A DNA stretch of 64,000 nt from the NCBI RefSeq assembly GCF_029407905.1, contig NC_073632.1:57894964-57958963 (forward strand), in the 5' to 3' direction. A program made the translations under genes and the position numbers. The notes beneath the pieces are model-generated. The model was given only the letters and a program-made list of their open reading frames with translations, did no database searches and was not told where the DNA came from. Source of the DNA: Bubalus kerabau (Eukaryota > Chordata > Mammalia > Artiodactyla > Bovidae). Shown here piece after piece: positions 20,259 to 32,285 of this stretch; positions within the stretch are counted from its first letter, which is position 1; each line of letters begins with the position of its first letter.

Positions 20259-20825
20259 GAACAAAACAAACCTTTCTCATCAATTAATGCAAGTAGGTCA
20301 CAAACTCCTTACACTGAAAATTGGCAACTCAAGAAAAGAATTAAGGAAAAAAATACATACCCTGCCTTTCATGAATGAACTGTACTTCGGTGTCAAAGTA
20401 GCTCTACTTAGTGAAGGACAATCTGCTTTACAGAGAATCTCATATAATAAAAGTGGAAGGAATGATAGAGTTATAAAATCTGCATTTTGCAATTCCCGCT
20501 GAACTGGTTGATGCTCATAAGTGGATGAAACCATGGAATAAAAGTAAATGAAATGTTGATGGGGAAGTAAATGAAAGAATTTTTCAGTGGTGCTTCATAT
20601 ATAAATGCAGCATATAAAATGCTGTGTGCAGACAAGTAAAATTTCTTTTTCTGAGCAATAAAATGTGATAACACCATCTCATCATCTTTAACTTGAAATC
20701 AAAACTATAGATTTTATTTTATTTATTTTTTATAATTTAAATAAGGTGAAGTTAGGGAACTAGAAGACTTCTAAATTGGCCTCTACAGATCCAATAATTT
20801 AAATGTAACTAGTTTTTGTTGGGAC
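20259..20825. other. AT-rich unassigned sequence
   Basis: It holds the right part of an open frame (20035-20502) with a hydrophobic segment but no recognisable domain. No repeat is named. Confidence 0.3.
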
Positions 20826-20869
20826 TTTATAAAATTATCAGATCAGATCAGATCAGATCAGTCGCTCAG

Positions 20870-21466
20870 TCATGTCCAACTCTTTTCGACCCCATGAATC
20901 GCAGCACACCAGGCCTCCCTGTCCATCACCAACTCCCGGAGTTCACTCAGACGCACGTCCATCGAGTCAGTGATGCCATCCAGCCATCTCATCCTCTGTC
21001 GTCCCCTTCTCCTCCTGCCCCCAATCCCTCCCAGCATCAGGGTCTTTTCCAATGAATCAACTCTTCGCATGAGGTGGCCAAAGTACTGGAGTTTCAGCTT
21101 TAGCATCATTCCTTCCAAAGAAATCCCAGGGCTGATCTCCTTCAGAATGGACTGCTTGGATCTCCTTGCAGTCCAAGGGACTCTCAAGAGTCTTCTCCAA
21201 CACCACACTTCAAAAGCATCAATTCTTTGGTACCCAGCCTTCTTCACAGTCCAACTCTCACATCCATACATGACCACAGGAAAAACCATAGCCTTGACTA
21301 GACGGACCTTTGTTGGCAAAGTAATGTCTCTGTTTTTGAATATGCTATCTAGGTTGGTCATAACTTTCCTTCCAAGGAGTAATTGTCTTTTAATTTCATG
21401 GCTGCAGTCACCATCTGCAGTTATTTTGGGGCCCAGAAAAAATAAAGTCTGACACTGTTTCCTCAT
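20870..21466 (-). pseudogene. BovB ORF2, C-terminal part
   Basis: 198 codons after the frameshift. It covers the region downstream of the RT catalytic core. It contains 'MVMTNLDSIF'-like and 'GGRRRRGRQRMRWLDG' segments, shared with the shorter BovB copies at 30.2 and 45 kb. The function of this part in BovB is poorly known. Relative to the 30.2 kb copy, one extra base near 21430-21445 and a TGG to TAG change near 21475 separate it from the upstream frame; there is also a 9-bp in-frame deletion. Confidence 0.85.
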
Positions 21467-21476
21467 CTATTTCCTA

Positions 21477-22706
21477 TGAAGTGGTGGGACCGGATGCCAT
21501 GATCTTCGTTTTCTGAATGTTGAGCTTTAAGCCAACTTTTTCACTCTCTACTTTCACTTTCATCAAGAGGCTTTTGAGTTCCTCTTCACTTTCTGCCATA
21601 AGGGTGGTGTCATCTGCATATCTGAGGTTATTGATATTTCTCCCAGCAATCTTGATTCCAGCTTGTGTTTCTTCCAGTCCAGCGTTTCTCATGATGTACT
21701 CTGCATAGAAGTTAAATAAACAGGGTGACAATATACAGCCTTGACGAACTCCTTTTCCTATTTGGAACCAGTCTGTTGTTCCATGTCCAGTTCTAACTGT
21801 TGCTTCCTGACCTGCATACAGATTTCTCAAGAGGCAGATCAGGTGGTCTGGTATTCCCATCTCTTTCAGAATTTTCCACAGTTTATTGTGATCCACACAG
21901 TCAAAGGCTTTGGCATAGTCAATAAAGCAGAAATAGATGTTTTTCTGGAACTCTCTTGCTTTTTCGATGATCCAGCGGATGTTGGCAATTTGATCTCTGG
22001 TTCCTCTGCCTTTTCTAAAACCAGCTTGAACATCTGGAAGTTCACGGTTTACATATTGCTGAAGCCTGGCTTGGAGAATTTTGAGCATTACTTTACTAGC
22101 ATGTGAGATGAGTGCAATTGTGTTGTAGTTTGAGCATTCTTTGGCATTGCCTTTCTTTGGGATTGGAGTGAAAACTGACCTTTTCCAGTCCTGTGGCCAC
22201 TGCTGAGTTTTCCAAATTTGCTGGCATATTGAGTGCAGCACTTTCACAGCATCATCTCTCAGGATTTGGAATAGCTCAACTGGAATTCCATCACCTTCAC
22301 TAGCTTTGTTCGTAGTGATGCTTCCTAAGGCCCACTTGACTTCACATTCCAGGATGTCTGGCTCTAGGTCAGTGATCACACCATCGTGATTATCTTGGTC
22401 ATGAAGATCTTTTTTGTACAGTTCTTCTGTGTATTCTTGCCACCTCTTCTTAATATCTTCTGCTTCTGTTAGGTCCATACCATTTCTGTCCTTTATCGAG
22501 CCCATCTTTGCATGAAATGTTCCCTTGGTATCTCTGATTTTCTTGAAGAGATCCCTAGTCTTTCCCATTCTGTTGTTTTCCTCTATTTCTTTGCATTGAT
22601 CACTGAAGAAGGCTTTTTTATCTCTTCTTGCTATTCTTTGGAACTCTGCATTCAGATGTTTATATCTTTCCTTTTCTCCTTTGCTTTTCGCTTCTCCTCT
22701 TTTCAC
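21477..22706 (-). pseudogene. BovB reverse transcriptase ORF
   Basis: 410 codons. RT motifs are in order: 'QAGFRKGRGTRDQ' (about residues 225-237), motif A 'FIDYAKAFD' (about 261-269), 'RQGCILSPCLF' (about 321-331) and catalytic 'YADD' (363-366). These catalytic residues are intact. The family copies RNA at the target site and is the likely enzyme source for BovA-bodied SINEs. The frame is continuous with the endonuclease frame upstream apart from a TGA at 22734-22736, and it ends early at a TAG in place of a Trp codon seen in the 30.2 kb copy. Confidence 0.92.
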
Positions 22707-22733
22707 AGCTATTTGTAAGGCCTCCCCAGACAG

Positions 22734-23486
22734 TCATTTTGCTTTTTTGCATTTCTTTTCTATGGGAATGGTCTTGATCCCTGTCTCCTGTACAATGTCA
22801 CGAACCTCATTCCATAGTTCATCAGGCACTCTATCTATCAGATCTAGGCCCTTAAATCTATTTCTCACTTCCACTGTATAATCATAAGGGATTTGATTTA
22901 GGTCATACCTGAATGGTCTAGTGGTTTTCCCTACTTTCTTCAATTTCAGTCTGAATTTGGCAATAAGGAGTTCATGGTCTGAGCCACAGTCAGTTCCTGG
23001 TCTTGTTTTTGCTGACTGTATAGAGCTTCTCCATCTTGGGCTGCAAAGAATATAATCAATCTGATTTTGGTGTTGACCATCTGGTGATGTCCATGTGTAG
23101 AGTCTTCTCTTGTGTTGTTGGAAGAGGGTGTTTGTTATGATCAGTGCATTTTCTTGGCACAACTCTATTAGTCTTTGCCCTGCTTCATTCCATATTCCAA
23201 GGCCAAATTTGCCTGTTACTCCAGGTGTTTCTTGACTTCCTACTTTTGCATTCCAGTCCCCTATAATGAAAAGGACATCTTTTTTGGGTGTTAGTTCTAA
23301 AAGGTCTTGTAGGTCTTCATAGAACCGTTCAACTTCAGCTTCTTCAGCATTACTGGTTGGGGCATAGACTTGGATTACTGTGATATTGAATGGTTTGCCT
23401 TGGAAACGAACAGAGATCATTCTGTCATTTTTGAGATTGTATCCAAGTACTGCATTTTGGACTCTTTTGTTGACCATGATGGCCAC
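22734..23486 (-). pseudogene. BovB AP-type endonuclease ORF
   Basis: 250 codons, lacking the N-terminal residues of the domain. Visible endonuclease signatures are 'VYAPT' (about 40-44), 'GDWNAKVG' (76-83), 'QIDYIL' (142-147) and the terminal 'GSDHELL' (168-174), which holds the catalytic Asp-His pair. The enzyme nicks target DNA to prime reverse transcription. The copy ends at a single TGA in the same frame as the RT, so only one substitution interrupts endonuclease from RT. Confidence 0.92.
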
Positions 23487-23553
23487 TCCATTTGTTCTGA
23501 GAGATTCCTGCCCGCAGTAGTAGATATAATGGTACTTGTGTTTATAACTGTTA

Positions 23554-23771
23554 GGGGCTTCCCCAATGGCTCAGCGGGTAAAGAATCCACCTGCAATGCA
23601 GAAGACACAGGAGATACACGTTTGATTCCTGGGTTGGGGAGATCCTCTGGAGAAGAAAATGATAACACACTCTAGTATTCTTGCCTGAAAAATCCTGTGG
23701 ACAGAGGAGCCTGGCGGGCTACAATCCATGGGGTCACAAAGAGTCAGACATGACTGAGTGGCTAAGCACGA
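23554..23771 (+). mobile_element. Bov-tA SINE with 11-bp target duplication
   Basis: Forward copy starting 'ggggcttccccaatggctc' with the BovA body 'tattcttgcctgaaaaatc'. The duplication 'tataactgtta'/'tataactatta' (one mismatch) is at 23543-23553 and 23772-23782. It landed right beside the 5' end of the 20.8-23.5 kb BovB. Confidence 0.92.
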
Positions 23772-23782
23772 TATAACTATTA

Positions 23783-24100
23783 CCTACTCTGTAAACTGCA
23801 ATAAATGTATTTGCAACTATTAAATGTTACTTGATATTTTGATTCAAAAAAAAGTTGATGGGGAACCTGCAGAGGACAGCTCAGGCTGTCATCACTACTC
23901 CCATTCAGTAAACTAACACCACTAAAAGTTAATCTCCCTGGTTTCCTTCTTAAGTTGTTTACAGTCTGTTTATAGTCTGATTTCAGCTCTTTTGGAGTTT
24001 TTTCAGCTTAATTTTCTCAGTTGAATACTTACATCTCTATTTCTTATTTTACAACATTATGCAGTATATATACATTATAAATTATTCCTCTTCTCCCTTT
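23783..24100. other. AT-rich unassigned sequence
   Basis: About 320 bp; nothing recognisable. Confidence 0.3.
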
Positions 24101-24169
24101 TTCTCCATAAATGAGCTTATTTATAAAAGAGAAATATACCTACATACATAGAAAGCAAATTTACCATTA

Positions 24170-24412
24170 CCAAAAGGGATGGGTGGAGGATAAATTAGGA
24201 GTTTAGGATTAACAGATATATACTACAATACATAAAATAGGTAAACAACAAGGGCCTATTATATAGCACAGGGAACTATACTCAACATCTTGTAATAACC
24301 TATAATGGAAAATAATCTGAAAGTATATATGTATATTACTGAATCACTTTGCTATAACCTGAAACTAACACATTATGAATTAGCTATGATTCAATTAAAA
24401 CATACACACACA
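24170..24412 (+). repeat. Old cetartiodactyl L1 3' end
   Basis: The order 'ggatggg', 'ggataaattaggagtttagg', 'aacaacaagggcctattatatagcacaggg', 'gaatcactttgctataacc', 'caattaaaacatacacac' is the standard 3' end of older cetartiodactyl L1s (phrases quoted in short parts). The tail becomes (CA)n. The copy is 5' truncated to about 240 bp. Confidence 0.8.
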
Positions 24413-24439
24413 CAATACCATTTAACCTAATCTGTAAGC

Positions 24440-24845
24440 CCTACATACTCAGGCCCCAGTGCCTCTCTAGCTTCAGTCCATACCAAGGTCAGCCCGCCTT
24501 GATTTCTCCGTTTCATCGGTGAATGGGTCCCACGTTGGCTCTGTCAACCTCAGATGACAAACACTGCACAGAGGCGGGAAACCCTCTTAGCTCTTCTCTT
24601 TGCCTAGTTAACCCTTAAGCTTCCTTGAAACTTCAACAGAAAGTTGCTTCCTTAAAGAAGACTTCCTTGACATTCTCATCACAATTTTGAGTAAAATTTG
24701 AGTGGTTATCTATCTGTCTCCTACATTAAACTCTAAGTTCTAGGGTTTAAATTTGGCTTTGCTCACATCACAACCCCTGTATGTGTAACACTGTCACCTG
24801 GCACCAAGTAGACAATTGGTAAACGTTGAGTAAGTAAGTTAATGA
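24440..24845 (+). repeat. L2 LINE fossil
   Basis: Phrases in L2 order: 'cttcagtccataccaaggtc', 'cttccttaaagaagacttcc', 'ctacattaaactctaagttc', 'accaagtagacaattggtaaacg'. This is the 3' region of L2, diverged and non-coding. Confidence 0.55.
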
Positions 24846-24849
24846 GTTG

Positions 24850-25690
24850 CTGGAGGAAAGCGATGTCCAGGCTGAAATCCGAAGGACCACAGGATCTAGA
24901 ATAGCACTGAGGGGGACTGGGCACTCCTTCACTGTTGCTCTGACTTCTTTTTTTTTTTTTTTTTTTGCTGAATTTCTCACTTTGAGTAGCACTTAAAATG
25001 GTAGCTTTCTTCCACCCAAACTGACAGAAGCCATCTGGAGCAAAACGTTAGAAGTTTTACTGTCAGGACCTGACCAAGACATGATAATGAACAGCTGCAA
25101 AGTTGGGGAGAAAATAAAGCGCTATATCTGCTATTGGTTGCTGCATCTCCCATTGTGCCCGTAGCAAGTCAGAAGCCATCAAATAATTCCAATCGTGCTC
25201 CGTTGGCATTTTGTAAAGTAAAACCCTATCAGCTGCTTCTTCAAGTTTTTACCTCCAGTCTCACTGGGTGAGACTCATTTGGGTGCACACTGCATCAGTG
25301 ATGAACTCTGTGTGGCACATCTTGAAATGGTAGTTTGTGAAAAAAGTATTATTAAGGCTCAGAAAAAAACAACAACTATATAATTTCTCTTTCCAAGCAT
25401 AGGGAAGGGGACACTGTTTCCCTGTAAAGAAGGATCTTCCAAGCACTGAGCCAACTCCCTGCAATTACATTGTCTCCCCAAAACAAATAAAAAGGATTGC
25501 CCATCCAATCACACAATTGTGAGAAGAAATGAATTGCTGTTTCAAGCCACTAAATTTAAGGGTGGCTGATTATGCAACAATAGGTGGCTGATATTTTTTC
25601 AGTTTTTTAAATCTTATTAGATGGGTTATAACCTCCAGGACAATGTAAAGGGCAATAGCAAACAACTTCCCATGGCTATCAAATTTTGAA
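24850..25690. other. Unassigned sequence with a T-tract
   Basis: A T-run of 18 at 24949-24966 is the only simple repeat. No gene is supported. Confidence 0.3.
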
Positions 25691-25699
25691 ATTTGCATC

Positions 25700-26322
25700 C
25701 AATCTTGGATATATATCTGGAAAAAATAAAAACTCTAAAGAGCAGCACTATTTACAATAGCCAAGATAACAAAAGCAACCCAAGTGCCCATCAATAGATT
25801 ATTGGCTTAGGAAGCTGTGCAACTCATATTTATATCTATATAATATAAATGTATATACATATGAATATTACTGACCCAAAATGGAATACTATTCAGTCAT
25901 AAAAAATAATGAAATATTACCATTTGCAATAATATGGATAATATGGATAGAGAATATAATGCTTAGTTGAATAAGTCAGACAGAGAAAGATGAATACTAT
26001 ATAATATAATTTATATGTGGAATATAAAAAATAATCTAGGTGAATCTATACACAAAAAAGAAACAGACTCAAACAGAAAACAAACTATACTATACCTACC
26101 AAAGGGGAGAGGAAAAGTAAGAAAGGACTAAAGAATATGGGATTAACAGATACTAAGTACTATACATAAAACAGATAAACAACAAGGGTATACTGCATAC
26201 CACAGGGAATTATACCCACTATCTTGCAATAATCTATAATGGACTACAATCTGCAAAAAAAAAAAAATAAGAATCACTATTCTGTACATCTGAAAGTAAC
26301 ACAATTTAGTAAATCAATTATA
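25700..26322 (+). repeat. L1 3' region fossil (cetartiodactyl type)
   Basis: It covers the end of ORF2 and the 3' untranslated region: 'tttacaatagccaagataac', 'ccaagtgcccatcaatag', 'atggaatactattcagtc', 'gaataagtcagacagag', 'aacaacaagggtatactgc', then the 'ctgtacatctgaaagtaac' end. An A-run at 26256-26268 interrupts it. It is truncated, old and not coding. Confidence 0.85.
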
Positions 26323-26330
26323 GGTAAGGT

Positions 26331-26521
26331 GAAATTGCTCAGTCGTGTCCAACTCTTTGCAACCCCATGGACTGTAGCTTACCAGGCTCCTCCGTTCATG
26401 GGATTTTCCAGGCAAGAGTACTGGAGTGGGTTGCCATTTCCTTCTCCAGAGGATCTTCCCAACACAGGGATCAAACCCAGGTCTCCTGCATTGTAGGCAG
26501 ATGCTTTACCATCTGAGTCAC
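26331..26521 (-). mobile_element. Bov-tA SINE, head truncated
   Basis: Reversed copy: 'gctcagtcgtgtccaactc', 'ggattttccaggcaagag', then the head up to 'gctttaccatctgagtca'. The outer 'ccagggaagcc' is absent, so it is truncated by a few bases at the 5' end. It lies at the 3' end of the L1 fossil. Confidence 0.9.
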
Positions 26522-28920
26522 AAAAATCTTATTATTTATTTCCAAAATGTTGAAATACATATTGAATTCCATGCTCCAATATTCCATCCATCCTCTTTTC
26601 AGGTCATCTGCAAACTTAATCATCATGATTACACAGTCAATAAAGTATTTTTATAAAATGCTAAATTACCAAGAGGTAATACAAGAGCACATTAAAAATT
26701 GAAAGTTTCACTCTCATTTTTATAACCACTTTTAACATTGTATTTTCTCTGTCAGACAATATAAATATTCCTTCCCTTTTTGTCCCAGATTCTCAGTGCT
26801 CTTACAAGTCCTTACCAACATATTTTCAATTGCTTTTGAGAGCATCCTTCCATTCCATGTACAGTTGGGCTCTCTTCCCATCTTCCCCTCACCCAAATAC
26901 ATATTCTCTTGTTCTCCTAATTTAAATATATTTACATTTTACTGTCTAGTTTTCATTTTTTGAGCATTGCATTTTCTTCCCGAGATACCTTCCTAATTCA
27001 CTCATTTATTTATGAAATAAAACTCTATTCAGCAATCAGTATATGATTGGCAATGTTGTAAGCTAAGCAATGAGACCTCAAAGATTAAAAGACACATTCT
27101 TCAAAAGGCACAGTCTAGTGGGAAAACAGGCACATAAACAACTAAAGCACAATGAGCTGAGTTCAGTAAAGAAGAATATGCAAAGGGTTATGGAAGTAGA
27201 AGTATGCAAAAGAACGATTACATTGATGGTCTCCAAATTTAACCCAGGTAAGGAAGGCAGCGAGGTCTAGAGGGCCTAGGGAGAAGACAGAGTCTGAAAA
27301 GGTAATAGGGTCCTGGCAGTAATGTGCCAGAACTAGCTAATATCAACTCAAGAGAGTCACACCTCTTCCCAATCCTGTTTTCAGAGACTTCAAGTTGGTA
27401 GTTGAAACTGCCCATGGAGGAAGTACTTACATGACAGAACTTGGCAAATGCTATGGACCTAGGCACTTTGATGGGAGAGCCAGTTGTTAAATATCTTACA
27501 GCACACCACAAAATCAATGGATTGGAGGAGCTGTTATAATTTTTTTTTAATTAGTAGAGTCCAAGTTCTAGAGGAATGAGCTGGAAAGATAGGAAAAGGG
27601 AATCAGGGAATGGATCACGGATGCTGCTTTCAGCAACTGGTCTAGGATTCCTCTTTTCCCTCTCCATGCCCTTCCCACAACCACCCTCGCTTTGCCACAG
27701 TTCTCTGGATGGACCTGAGTTACTCCTCTTCATGTTCATTTCCTCCTAGGAATATTTCTTCTCACCTGCCCAAGAAATCAAGTCTGAGCTAATAATAGTC
27801 ATCATTTTTGATACACTAAAATTACTGTCTACATTTGGACAGAATTTCCCTGGCCACTTCTGCATAGAAATCTGAGAAAACTCATTGTAAAAAGGACTTT
27901 CTTCAGAATCCTCTATTCAACCACTAATGGCTTAATTGGTATGAACACTACAGAGGGAAATGAGAGGGAAAGTGGACAAGGTGGCCTGAGTGATTATACC
28001 GTGACCAGTAAAAATTGATCCGGAGAGTGAATCCACAATCAAAACTGACATCTCACCTCTGCTGTACCCTAAGGGAGCCCAGGACCTTTGGAGCATATCA
28101 TCGATTAAAAATTACTGTGCAGTTACAAAATATACCGTGTCTATAAGAATGAAAATGACAAATAGAATGCCTGGCAGTCCCTTTTGTCCTGGTATCTGAT
28201 ATTGCACTAATTTTCTCTGATGTTCATTGGTGCCCCTGGGCATTCAGAAATATTTTCTTTCTGTTTATAAATATGTCAAGTATTCCCTTCTGTTGCTTTG
28301 ATCATGCACAGCTGTTAAGTTAGGGCTGGTTTCAGAAAATGGCACTACAGGGTGAAAAGGACTGCCTTCAGACTTTATCAACCATCTGGAATGGTGAGCC
28401 ACTTTGATGTCCTAATATCTCTCTGATTTGATTTCTACAAAGTAGGAAAATTTCTAGCAAAAAGTACATCAACATAGATGTAACTGAGCGATGCTCATAC
28501 CTCTAGAAACTTGTGCTTTCAGTTTTTGCTGCTGCCATATTTACAAAATTATCAAGTGAGCCCCTTTACCCTATTCAAGAAGAATGTACAGAAAATGTTT
28601 CAAAGACTTAACAGTAGGTCACACTGCCATTGACAGAATTTCTTTACATTATCCATTCTTTTTATTTCATATCAGCTTGGAAACTTCTGTAAGAAGGTCC
28701 AGGAAACTTGGATTTTATATATTGGAATGAAACCTATGGTGTGGTAGTACTTTTAAGTCAAGTAAAGACACCCGCACCACCCCTTGCCAATTCTTGAGAG
28801 TACTTCATCAGAAAAATAAAACATGAAGGATAATGAATGGCTTCAGTCCTTGTGAATGAGTTCATTCCTTTTCCTTCATGATTGAAACTGTAGCCACAGT
28901 AATTACCTCCTCTATTAACA
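26522..28920. other. Long unassigned interval
   Basis: About 2.4 kb. A weak old-repeat signal is visible at about 27000-27200 ('ggcacagtctagtgggaaaac', 'acaactaaagcacaatgagc'), similar in character to the element at 2.6 kb, but I cannot name it. Frames at 27070-27270, 27239-27517 and 27551-27739 have no domain. No splice-flanked exon is convincing. Confidence 0.3.
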
Positions 28921-28923
28921 ATT

Positions 28924-29190
28924 AGGGCTTCCCTGGTGGAAGCTGTCAGGGATTCTTTTCAGTGGAAAAGAATCCACCTGCCAGTGCAGGAGACGCAGGG
29001 TTCGATCCCTGATTGAGGAAGATTCCCACATGCCATGGAGTAACTAAGCCCATGCACCTCAACTATTGAGCCTGTGCTCTAGAGCCCGTGCTCTGCAACA
29101 AGAGAAGTCACCACCATGAGAAGCCCATGCTCAAAACTAGAAAGTAGCCCCCAATCACCCACAATAAATAAGATCGTTTAAAAACAGAAC
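28924..29190 (+). mobile_element. CHR-2-type tRNA-Glu SINE
   Basis: Head 'gggcttccctggtgg' and B-box-like 'ggttcgatccctg', followed by the repeated 'agcccatgc', 'ctctagagcccgtgctctgc', 'aacaagagaag' body and an A/T-rich tail. This body has no BovA segment, unlike Bov-tA. About 21 bp ('aagctgtcagggattctttt', approximately) are inserted between head and A-box region. Confidence 0.88.
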
Positions 29191-30219
29191 TGCAATTAAT
29201 TTCATGCATGTCTATGTCATTAACTCAAAATGAAATTAAAAATAACTTCATAAATTCCATTTTTAAAGAAGTAAAGATGTCAAGTGGTATGCCTTGGTTT
29301 CCCCCAGTCCTGATGCTTCTCAGTTTTATCTCACTTGTAAGATGTCTACATATATTCTGAGCACTGTACATTGATGGTACAGATCTTTACAAACATAATA
29401 AATATGCAGTTACCTAGAATAATGTACCATTTCAAATGTTTTCAAAATTACATAATAGAAATCCCAACTTAACTGGCTTCCATGAATACGAAAACCAGCT
29501 ATCCCACTTGACAAGTCCTGAGGCTGGACAGCTCTAGAACTGGCTGTTGCCAGGGATGCCATCGAACACCCAAGTCTTTTTATCTTTCTGATCTGCATTC
29601 TGTACTGGGGTGTTACCATCGTCATCCTTGGGGTCTAGCAGAATTTTAATTCCAACCCAGCCACACCATCCCACAGGTACTCAAGTTCAGTTGGCTTCCA
29701 GCTGTTGTTTTGCAGCTGAATATTTTATTCTAAATGTTAAAAGGACAGAAACTGCTCCCAGCACTCTATTGAGTTCAGTGTCTCACTAGACACAGAACAA
29801 TGTATGTTGGTTACAAGTTTGTTTATTCTCCCCCCACCTTCTAAATGCTCTTTGAGGTCTTGTGTTCTGTCTGATCCTAGAACCCCCAACCACCCAATAT
29901 AATGTTTTCCACTTTGAGAGAATTCACTAAATATTGCTATTATCTGATGACTGGTAATTGTAAAATCTGGATAACATTTAAGGTAACTGTAAATCACATT
30001 TGTTTAGTACTTTACAGTTTACTAAGCACTTTCTCATGAGTATCAGAAGAAAGGAGAATATGCACTCCAGCATTTCAGGCAAAGTCCAATAGATAACAAT
30101 GCAATGCTATATACATTTGGGTTTACTCCTTCTAAGATTAATAGCTTCTTCATTTGAGAAAAAAGGTAAAAATAACAAATAAATTCCAAGAGTTTTAAAA
30201 AGAGGAAAAGGGAATTTCT
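29191..30219. other. Unassigned AT-rich sequence
   Basis: A weak MIR-like phrase sits at about 29995-30045 ('agtactttacagtttactaagcactttctc' theme). Otherwise nothing can be supported. Confidence 0.3.
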
Positions 30220-30231
30220 CCTCTGTACAAT

Positions 30232-31223
30232 CAGATCAGATCAGTCTCTCAGTCGTGTCCGACTCTTTGCGACCCCATGAGTCGCAGCACGCCAGGCCTC
30301 CCTGTCCATCACCAACTCCCGGAGTTCACTCAGACGTACGTCCATCGAGTCAGTGATGCCATCCAGCCATCTCATCCTCTGTCGTCCCCTTCTCCTCCTG
30401 CCCCCAATCCCTCCCAGCATCAGAGTCTTTTCCAATGAGTCAACTCTTCGCATGAGGTGGCCAAAGTACTGGAGTTTCAGCTTTAGCATCATTCCTTCCA
30501 AAGAAATCCCAGGGCTGATCTCCTTCAGAATGGACTGGTTGGATCTCCTTGCAGTCCAAGGGACTCTCAAGAGTCTTCTCCAACACCACACTTCAAAAGC
30601 ATCAATTCTTCGGCACTCAGCCTTCTTCACGGTCCAACTCTCACATCCATACATGACCACAGGAAAAACCATAGCCTTGACTAGACGAACCTTTGTTGGC
30701 AAAGTAATGTCTCTGCTTTTCAATATGCTATCTAGGTTGGTCATAACTTTCCTTCCAAGGAGTAAGCGTCTTTTAATTTCATGGCTGCAGTCACCATCTG
30801 CAGTGATTTTGGAGCCCCCAAAAATAAAGTCTGACGCTGTTTCCACTGTTTCCTCATCTATTTCCCATGAAGTGATGAGACAGGATGCCATGATCTTCGT
30901 TTTCTGAATGTTGAGCTTTAAGCCAACTTTTTCACTCTCCACTTTCACTTTCATCAAGAGGCTTTTGAGTTCCTCTTCACTTTCTGCCATAAGGGTGGTG
31001 TCATCTGCATATCTGAGGTTATTGATATTTCTCCCAGCAATCTTGATTCCAGCTTGTGTTTCTTCCAGTCCAGCGTTTCTCATGATGTACTCTGCATAGA
31101 AGTTAAATAAACAGGGTGACAATATACAGCCTTGATGAACTCCTTTTCCTATTTGGAACCAGTCTGTTGTTCCATGTCCAGTTCTAACTGTTGCTTCCTG
31201 ACCTGCATACAAATTTCTCAATG
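30232..31223 (-). mobile_element. BovB LINE, 5' truncated, with 12-bp target duplication
   Basis: Minus-strand BovB of 0.99 kb with a short GATCA-type tail at left. The duplication 'cctctgtacaat'/'cctctatacaat' (one mismatch) at 30220-30231 and 31224-31235 fixes both ends. The whole copy is open in one frame. Together these mark it as the youngest BovB in the window. Confidence 0.95.
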
Positions 31224-31242
31224 CCTCTATACAATAAGGCAT
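30241..31242 (-). pseudogene. BovB RT C-terminal ORF, uninterrupted chimeric frame
   Basis: 333 codons. The first seven codons come from the target duplication and flanking host DNA (ATG at 31242); the rest is BovB. Visible are 'HQGCILSPCLF' (36-46), catalytic 'YADD' (78-81) and the C-terminal 'RRRRGRQRMRWLDG' region. The endonuclease and the RT fingers, including motif A, are missing, so no working polymerase is expected. No promoter is visible for it. The open frame reflects recent insertion rather than selection, as far as can be judged. Confidence 0.85.
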
Positions 31243-32273
31243 TCAATTACAAAAGATTTTGAAAACTACATCTATGTTTCCCTAGCACAAAATAATGTAT
31301 TTAGTTTAGAAGTCCTACACAGTAATAACATAAAATAAACTTCATTCTGCCCCAACCTAAATTCATTATACCATGAACTAAAGTCCTTAATCTCCCCCAT
31401 CAACCTCTGCTCAGCTTTTCTACCCCATTTATGGCACCTCCACCTGGTCACCCAAGCTAGGACCTATGGAACAACAATTAGAGGTATGACTGACATTTCA
31501 GTCAATACTTTCAAAATGCTGAAACATATGCAAAATATTCATTTGATTAAGGCAGTTGACAAATCTATGAATTGAGAGCTATTAAAGACAATAGATTGGA
31601 TTAAACCAAATTGAAATAAAACCTCTGTATTCTGTTACAATCTTTGTCATTCTTTCCCTGTTAATTGATTATTTGGTGAAATGTCTTTTGATAAACTAAT
31701 TTTTGACAAATTAATTTCAGAGGATTTGTTTCTTTCAGCTAATTAACCTAGAGGTGTAGACCCACTCTGAATACCTGGACCTGAAAATCCACCTAATTCA
31801 GATTCTTTAATAAATTTTAAAATGGTATTTTAATTTGACACTTTATAAAGACAATAGGGTCTCTGAAAATATGTATACTATGGAAGAATGCAATACAGTA
31901 AAAGCTAACTTTAGCACAATTATCACGTACAATAAACCATACAACAAGGATTTACAAAACTCAGCCAGACAACTGAGGAAAACATTTCTGCTCTAGTCTT
32001 GTCCAGATCTTCATTACCTTTGCCATTCTAGTTCTCATTTTCCACTTTCCTTGTTCTATGTTTGAAGATGCTCCACAGTCTACTCTGTTTGCAATATAAT
32101 GATCCCTTGTTTATACATTTCAGTGATTATTGTGAATGAAAACTTGTATAAGAATTATCATCTCATGTAAGAATTCATATATAAAAACATTAATTTCCAC
32201 CTGATTTTGTTCAAATTTCATATTCTAAATTCAGTGTCATTCTATAGTTTCATGTTTTCTATTGCAGGGACCT
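31236..32273. other. Unassigned AT-rich sequence
   Basis: About 1 kb. No repeat, RNA or coding signal. Confidence 0.3.
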
Positions 32274-32285
32274 ACAGAATGTCTG

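Larger units (their letters stand above)
20836..23532 (-). mobile_element. BovB LINE, ~2.7 kb, near full length but 5' truncated
   Basis: The minus-strand element ends at left with a (GATCA)n-type tail (20836-20860). Moving leftward from 23.5 kb it encodes an AP-type endonuclease, reverse transcriptase and a C-terminal region, the layout of RTE-clade BovB. It is the longest BovB in the window. The 5' end stops about 45 bp beyond the first endonuclease codons that are visible. A 7-bp 'tttataa' at 20826-20832 and 23541-23547 is a possible target duplication. It carries one in-frame stop and at least one frameshift, so it is not active. Confidence 0.95.

Noticed and set aside
20035..20502. 155-codon plus-strand open frame with a hydrophobic segment
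   Set aside because: Its first half lies in the U5-like end of an old solo LTR, it has no recognised domain, and there is no promoter or splice support. Treated as chance.
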